Of a stretch of DNA of 64,000 nucleotides, positions 58,800-64,000 are shown piece by piece. Each line of letters starts with the position of its first letter. Position 1 is the first letter of the stretch. Position numbers and translations under genes: made by a program. The notes under the pieces were generated by a model, which saw nothing but the letters and a program-made list of their open reading frames with translations, was not told the DNA's origin and searched no databases. Source of the stretch: Sarcocystis neurona (taxonomy: Eukaryota > Apicomplexa > Conoidasida > Eucoccidiorida > Sarcocystidae); contig KL647300.1 of assembly GCA_000727475.1 (NCBI GenBank), forward strand, positions 2,563,063 through 2,627,062. The letters are read 5' to 3'.

Positions 58800-61199
58800 A
58801 TGTGTCTGGCCTTTCTCAGCGCCCTTACCGTCCACACCCTCGCAACAAATACTGCGGTTCCTTGTTCCAACGGCGTCCTTGACATCTCGTCATTATCTCT
58901 CCAGGTGCCACTCTTACTCCTCCTGCGCCTCCTTGCAGTAGTCTACGTGGACGTTTCTACTTTCCTCGCTCGCTGCTTTACCAAGTGCTTTTCTGCCACT
59001 TGTCGTCGTTCTTCGTCCTCTTCTCCCTTTTCTGCTTCGTAGAGCCTGGATCGCCGTCACGACTGCAGGGGCCTCATCGGCATATTTCTACGAAGTGTTG
59101 CATTGCTCCCACTTTTTCGTGTAACCCCATGCTGGAAGGACACGGCTACTGCCTTCATCGAGAGCTGCAGGAGATGCAGCACGACTACATACAGGAACAC
59201 GTATGGAAGAAGCACGTGGCGCTGCTGCTGGCCCAGCAAGCGGCCCACTGCATAAACTTGTGCTTGCGGTCTCAGCAGCATATGTGTAGCAGGTGCGCAG
59301 CAGCAGCAGAAGTGGATAAAGGGCATCAAGGAGATTACATTCGTGATCCTTCATCGGGGTCACCTGCAGTCGTTGCTGTTGATCTGCCAGTTGCTACATG
59401 CCGTTGCAGCGATGACGTATCTGCCACTGCCTCCTGCCTCGCACGTACCCCAGCAGATGGGACGGGAATCCCCCATCAGCACCAGAAACAGCAGCAGCAC
59501 GGGGCTGCGGAAGCCAGCAACCTTCAAGCCGCTGCAAGAGCAGGTAGAACTACATGTGTCGTCGAGAGAAAGGCAGGCATATACAGGGTCGGCACAAAGA
59601 CAGGCCCGCATAGTAATACTGTTGGAGAGGCCTACAAGCAGAAACGTACAAGAGGACCGGCATGTCCGCGGAACACTAGTAAAGACCCAGGGAAAGGTAT
59701 GCACGCGAGTATACGAGAGACCTGCAATCACCACCAGATAGGAGCAAGATTACGCTGGCACAGGGCAAAAGGTACGGCAAAACCGAGACAGTACGACTCA
59801 GTCAGTTGCAGGTCTGCAGTGGGGAAACATGGGATGATTCCGCAGTTTCGTATAGACTGGTAATTCCATGCTGCACTGGCGAACGTAGATGCAGAGGCGT
59901 CTAATAGCCGACAATCCTTAGATGCAGAGAGCGCACGAAGGGGCTCGACTAGCAATGCTGATGCTCCAGGTGTCTGTGCTGCAGGTGCTGCCTCTTCCCG
60001 CGGCGAGGCGCACCAGCGCATCTGCCGGCTTCCTCTCCGCAAGCAAGGTCCTGTTGAGGCTCCACGTCGCCACAGGACTTCAGCCAGCAGCAAGAGCCGC
60101 AGCCGGGACTGTGGAAGCAGCGGCCCTGCACTACAAGAAGCAGCAATCACGCGTGCTGCATCAGGTCCAACGGCTGCAGCAGCAGGACCATCTGAAAATA
60201 TAATGACCAGCGCAAAAGGTAGAGGCAACACGACCGGCGAACGTTTTTCCTGGGAACTAGCAGAGGGACTACATCAGCAGAGGGAACAGCAACAAGCAGC
60301 AAATCTAGTAGAAGCAACAGTGGGAGTGCGAGAGGGAGGAGGAATTACAGCGGCAGAAACGGCTGACACAGTGGTACTGCTGCAGACGGACGGACGAAGG
60401 GCTCCTCCTCTGGTGGACGCTTCAACACCAGAGACAGTTAAGGAGCAAGAACCGGGCACTGGAAGAGAGTGGCCAGCGGTTTTCTCGCAGCAGCAGAGGA
60501 AACGCGCGAGGGCGGAGTTTCTCGCGCACCGCTCCCACCGATGTCGGCCCCATCAGCGGCTGCACCAGCTTCAGCACTGTTGTGCGCAAGGGCACCTGCG
60601 TTGGCAGCAGCATTGCCCGTTGGTGAGTCGGCAGCACACACACTTCCACCAGCATTGGCTTAACCGTCCGGAACAGGAGGGACGTCAGCAGCAACTGCAT
60701 CAGGGGCGCGTCGAGATAACTTCAGCACATCTGTCCGACAATGGCGCTGCTAGGCTGCAGAGAGGCGGAGACGGAGGTCCGAACGAAGAAATAGAATTTC
60801 TCGAAGGTGAGCTTTCTAGGAGCTGTCCTGTCTGCAAGAAGAAAAGCTTTGTTAACTGCCGTTGGTGCTGTCTGCGACAGGACATAGAGTCTGCCGGACG
60901 TGCTGGAGGGGATATCATTTCCAAGCAGCAGCACGAACCTCACGCAGACAGGGAGATGTGTAAAAGTGCAGTGTCCCAGCCGACGCAGGCAGCAGAAAGT
61001 GCAGGAGGAGAAGGATTCAGAGAGGAGTGCGGCGGATTATCTGTGCGAGGCGGGCAGCGAGTTATCGGCCATGAAGCGGGTGAGGAGAACACTGCAGCGC
61101 GAAAAAGTCAAGTTGCAGTGTTGCGGTCACGAGGAAGGGAAGAATAGAGACGGAGAAGGCACAGTGTGTCGCGAGTCCCAAGCCGAGAACTACACATAG
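58800..61199 (+). CDS. Plus-strand multi-exon gene, Gln/Ala-rich low complexity
   Basis: A possible first exon starts at ATG 58800 with a signal-peptide-like stretch (MCLAFLSALTVHTLATNTAV) and reaches CAG|GTGCCA. A clear internal exon at about 59172-59292 (after CGAGAGCTGCAG) encodes IQEHVWKKHVALLLAQQAAH and ends at AG|GTGCGC. In 59300-59700 three frames are open and all read as plausible protein because of CAG repeats; a donor GTATGC at 59698 is shared. From about 59909 a long frame runs to 61147. It encodes an Ala/Ser/Arg-rich start, then Gln-rich and Cys-rich segments (SCPVCKKKSFVNCRWCC). Near 60980 the best frame shifts to EEKDSERSAADYLCEAGSE. Exact splicing is unresolved and one or two genes are possible. 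Confidence 0.4.
60826..60885 (+). other. Cys-rich cluster within the 58.8-61.2 kb gene
   Basis: The frame encodes CPVCKKKSFVNCRWCC, that is CX2CX7CX2CC, a spacing that could hold one zinc ion. It is preceded by an acidic helix (NEEIEFLEGEL). It is a single site in a low-complexity context, so function is not assigned. Confidence 0.35.
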
Positions 61200-61669
61200 A
61201 GCAGGAGTAGCAGCACATGAGGCCTTGTGTGCATGTGTCGACGCATCGGTGTACAAATCCTCGGCACGGAGAGCAACCCGCCACACACACGTAGATGCAT
61301 CTACACACTCCAAGAGCACCTGGGCGCAGTAGTAGTAGTGGTAGGGGTAGTAGCAGTGGCCCGCACACGTTTGGGAGAGTGGAGCGCGTGCTTCAGTACT
61401 CGTGGGAGTAGTCCTTTGGTTGAATTCACTGCACGTTCGGGTATTTGTGGGAAAACATAAGTCGTCCGTAATGCGCCAGCACAGGGCAGCCAAGCTCCCC
61501 GGCAGCAGCTCAACAAGTGCACCAGCGGGCGTCCCGCGGGCCCACCAGATAACTCAGGAGGGCTGATGGTGAGCAGCGAGTCACCCAGCTTCACTGGCGG
61601 AGATTAGAGAAGCAACACAAAAGCCAGAATCCGTAATCCCTTTGCTGCAGCCGCAGGCACACACCGGGT

Positions 61670-61757
61670 GTCCCGCCAACTCTTGGCGTTCCACCAGATC
61701 TCGGCATTCCGCCAGGTCCGGGGTCCCGCCAGGTCTGGGGGTCCGGCCAGGTCCCTC
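61670..61757. repeat. Short tandem repeats, ~17-bp unit
   Basis: About five imperfect copies of a CCGCCAGGTCYGGGGTC-like unit run head to tail. On the minus strand, one frame through them stays open and gives a Gly/Thr/Pro/Arg-rich repeat (RSGGTPRVGGTPGV), but no gene around it was supported. Confidence 0.6.
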
Positions 61758-62352
61758 TGACTACCTGCTGCCAGCTGTAGACAGCTGCAAGACAAACAAG
61801 AGGAAATGCGCCGCGAAGCAATGCAGCAGAAGGTTCCTTTGCTTTTTCACCCGGTGACGCGGACGCGGTGTCAGTGAGATTCACGAGCCCTACATAAATC
61901 CGTTTGTCTCTCCGCGGCTACACAGAAGTCCCGCTGCTGCCAGTCGCCACAAGCTGCAACCGTCGTATGCACGCGTCAACCTATATATATCTGTAGACGC
62001 GTGACTGCGTCTCTCCCTGTGTTGCTGTGCGCTTTCACACATATGTGAAAGGCTGGACACAGGCACGCGGACGTCTGCGTGGCTGCCTGTGGAGCCGTAC
62101 GTGGAAGAGAGAAAAGCGTTCCCTGCAGGCATCCGTCTCTGTAGTAAAAGAATGCCTTTCTACACGTGAAGTTGTGCAAAGCTCCGGTTGCTCGCCCAAA
62201 TCAGGCAAGACGATAATGCGTTGAGCACAGAAATACCTGTTCGTTCCTGTTCCTATAGCGTCAGTACGTCCTCGCACACATATTTCTGTGTTTGCACTCA
62301 CCGTGGTGTCCTCCCGATGTCCTCGTTGACGTGCCGCTGCCGCTGCCTGCAG

Positions 62353-64000
62353 GCGGAAGATCCACAGAAGAAGCCGTCACTGGCGGCCGCAAAGCCTGCG
62401 CCGTGAAGGAAGCGGCCAGTCGTGAACTTCCTCGACCGCCTACTACGGCTGCAGGCAGAGATGCAGCTACGCCGTTCGGCGCCTGCTGCAGCCGCCGTAA
62501 TAGCCACAACAGCGAGAGCAGCAGGAAGCGTCAACGTTTCGCTGGGATGTCGCTCGCTGGGGTCGGCCGTGTGGACACGGCGGGACTGTCTGCGCAAGCA
62601 GCAGAACGAAGTAGGAGCCGCACCAGCAGCCGAAGAGAAAGTGAAGAGGAGGATAGCGACAGGGACTTAGAGGAACAAACGAACAGTACAAGCCCTGCTG
62701 CCGCTGCGGCAGTAGCTAAACGGCATGCTGCTGCAATTCAAGCCTTCTGGCTAGGAATCGTTTGGGAGGTGAGCTGCCGGGGAGAGCCGCGTGACGTTCA
62801 TCGATCCACCTGTTCCTGTGTGTGTATCCCTCGGCTACGCTTTCCCCTACCCGAGGTCTGTGTAATTGTCCGCCTGCAGACGGATGCGTCAGCACGAATC
62901 TTCACCGTAGGAGAGGAACTTTTCAGGCATTGCAAGGTCTGCTGATCGCGCTTATCGCTTTTGCTAGTGCTGGGTTTGTTGCTCTTGCCTATCGCAGGTG
63001 GCTCCGAGCAGCGTGCCGACCTCGCTACTACCGTTCTGTCTGCGGCTGCCTCCTGCTGCCTACACATTTGCTTCGACTGCTGCAGCACATGCAAAGAAGC
63101 TGCTGCAGGCCGTCCCAGCAGACCTTCCCTTTCTGCTGCGGCTCTTGCTCACGCAGGAGTGGAAGGTGGGCCAACGTGCTGGCAATAGCCAGAAACGCAA
63201 AGCTGCGCAGGTACACAGGTACCGCCGCGCTGTGCGGCGCATGCTGCATGCCAGAGAGGCGTTGGAAATTTACACTGCTGCAGCGTCTCGTCCTTATGCA
63301 GCTGGTCGACAGTCTCTACCTGCTTGCGATGCTGCGGGTGCTGGTGCTGCGGCTGCTGGTGCTGCGGCTGCTGTTGGTGCGGCTGCTGGTGCTGCGGCTG
63401 CTGTTGGTGCGGCTGCTGGTGCTGGTGTCACTGCTGAGGATCAGGGAGGCTACAGGTGCACGCGGCAGTCGGCCCTGCTGCTCACACAGGCAAGCCGCAG
63501 TACTGTCCTGTTGCTCTGCTCTGCGCGCCTGCTGCCGCGCACGTGGCTCCTCGCCTTCTCCAGCGTCGGCTGGGAGCTGCTCCGCTGCAAAGAGAAACAT
63601 CTCCTGAGGAAACAGCAGCAGCACAGACACGGGCTGCAGCAAATTGAAAGACTAAAGCGACTGACGCGCGCTGCTGGGCAACAGCAAGAGTTACACCAGC
63701 GGCAGAAGGACTCGCGGAAGCGGCACGAGCCCTACACACATCAGCACATCGAGAGTTACACGCAGCAGCAGAGGGAATCGTGGGAGACGCAGCAGCGGCA
63801 GCTGAGGCAACTGAAAAGCAAGGGCGAGCAACAGGAGCTTCAGCGAGAGCAGCTGTTGCCACGGTACTCTGTCTTTGAGCAATACACTTTTGCTTCTCGA
63901 AGGGAGGCATTGCTTCTTGATGCTGCAGGTGCGCAGAATCGGTGCGTACAAAAACAGCAAGGAGGCACCTGCAGGCTGCAAGCCACGCCCACAGGACCGC
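62353..64000 (+). CDS. Partial plus-strand gene: acidic/SR start, Leu-rich and coiled-coil parts
   Basis: Exon 62353-62768 follows CTGCCGCTGCCTGCAG and ends at GAG|GTGAGC (phase 0). It encodes an Arg/Ser-rich segment, an acidic run (RRESEE then EDSDRDLEEQ), an Ala run and a hydrophobic end (AIQAFWLGIVWE). The next exon starts at 62998 after a long pyrimidine tract (TTGCTCTTGCCTATCGCAG), joins in phase and stays open for 334 codons to the window edge. It has a Leu-rich helical part (LLQAVPADLPFLLRLLLTQE), a basic helix, an Ala/Gly repeat (63331-63428), then a Gln/Arg/Glu-rich coiled coil. The gene is truncated at the right edge and lacks its 5' exons. No family recognised. Confidence 0.55.
63331..63428 (+). 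repeat. Ala/Gly-coding tandem repeat
   Basis: A 30-bp unit GGTGCTGCGGCTGCTGTTGG plus TGCGGCTGCT repeats with one shorter lead-in copy. In the reading frame it encodes GAAAAVGAAA repeats, so length changes keep the frame. Confidence 0.7.

Noticed and set aside
59728..60231. Minus-strand 167-codon Leu/Ala/Arg-rich frame
   Set aside because: It mirrors the Gln/Ala/Ser-rich plus-strand exon and has no consistent neighbours on its strand.
63482..63910. Minus-strand Ala-rich frame of 142 codons
   Set aside because: It is antisense of a CAG-rich plus-strand exon; such tracts keep several frames open. The plus-strand frame has better splice support.
1..64000. Telomere-type (TTTAGGG) arrays, transposase or reverse transcriptase genes, CRISPR, rRNA or tRNA genes
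   Set aside because: I looked for these by eye and saw none; an automated tRNA scan would be needed to exclude single tRNA genes.

Overview
The window looks like nuclear DNA of a coccidian apicomplexan of the Eimeria/Cyclospora type. The main evidence is a ~2000-codon open frame ending in one ApiAP2 DNA-binding domain (39.1-45.4 kb). Supporting signs are near-balanced base composition, many introns with clear GT..AG ends, CAG/CTG runs that give Gln, Ala or Leu/Cys runs depending on frame, and introns full of TA / CA / GTATAC microsatellites. There are no bacterial operons and no recognisable tRNA, rRNA, CRISPR or transposase gene. The species is inferred, not proven.

Layout. 2.5-3.1 kb: a small two-exon plus-strand gene, convergent with a minus-strand gene ending at 3179. 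6.4-10 kb: plus-strand exons of one or two genes, with a three-copy ~155 bp repeat in an intron. 10.7-20 kb: mostly minus-strand exons, several carrying short helical motifs that recall the HPR/RAP organellar RNA-binding families. 20.5-22.7 kb: fragments on both strands, including a possible small secreted protein. 22.4/23-35.1 kb: a very large minus-strand gene. Most of its exon junctions were rebuilt by hand; 26.0-33.6 kb contains two long runs of consecutive phase-matched introns, broken only at 28.6-28.9 kb. It carries a proline-rich 28-residue repeat. 35.1-39.1 kb: poorly resolved. 39.1-45.4 kb: the ApiAP2 gene. 45.4-49.6 kb: mostly non-coding, with two tandem duplications and one compact two-exon gene (46.6-47.7 kb). 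49.6-58.6 kb: short exons on both strands and a three-copy ~150 bp repeat. 58.8-61.2 kb and 62.35-64 kb: plus-strand, CAG-rich, low-complexity genes; the last runs off the end.

Most real exons here lack their own start codon and some are shorter than 60 codons, so a plain ORF list misses many. I selected exons by matching acceptor, donor and reading phase between neighbours. Where exons join in phase I say so; elsewhere the entry is an exon-level call. No pathway links the genes. The only secure function is transcription-factor-like DNA binding by the ApiAP2 protein.
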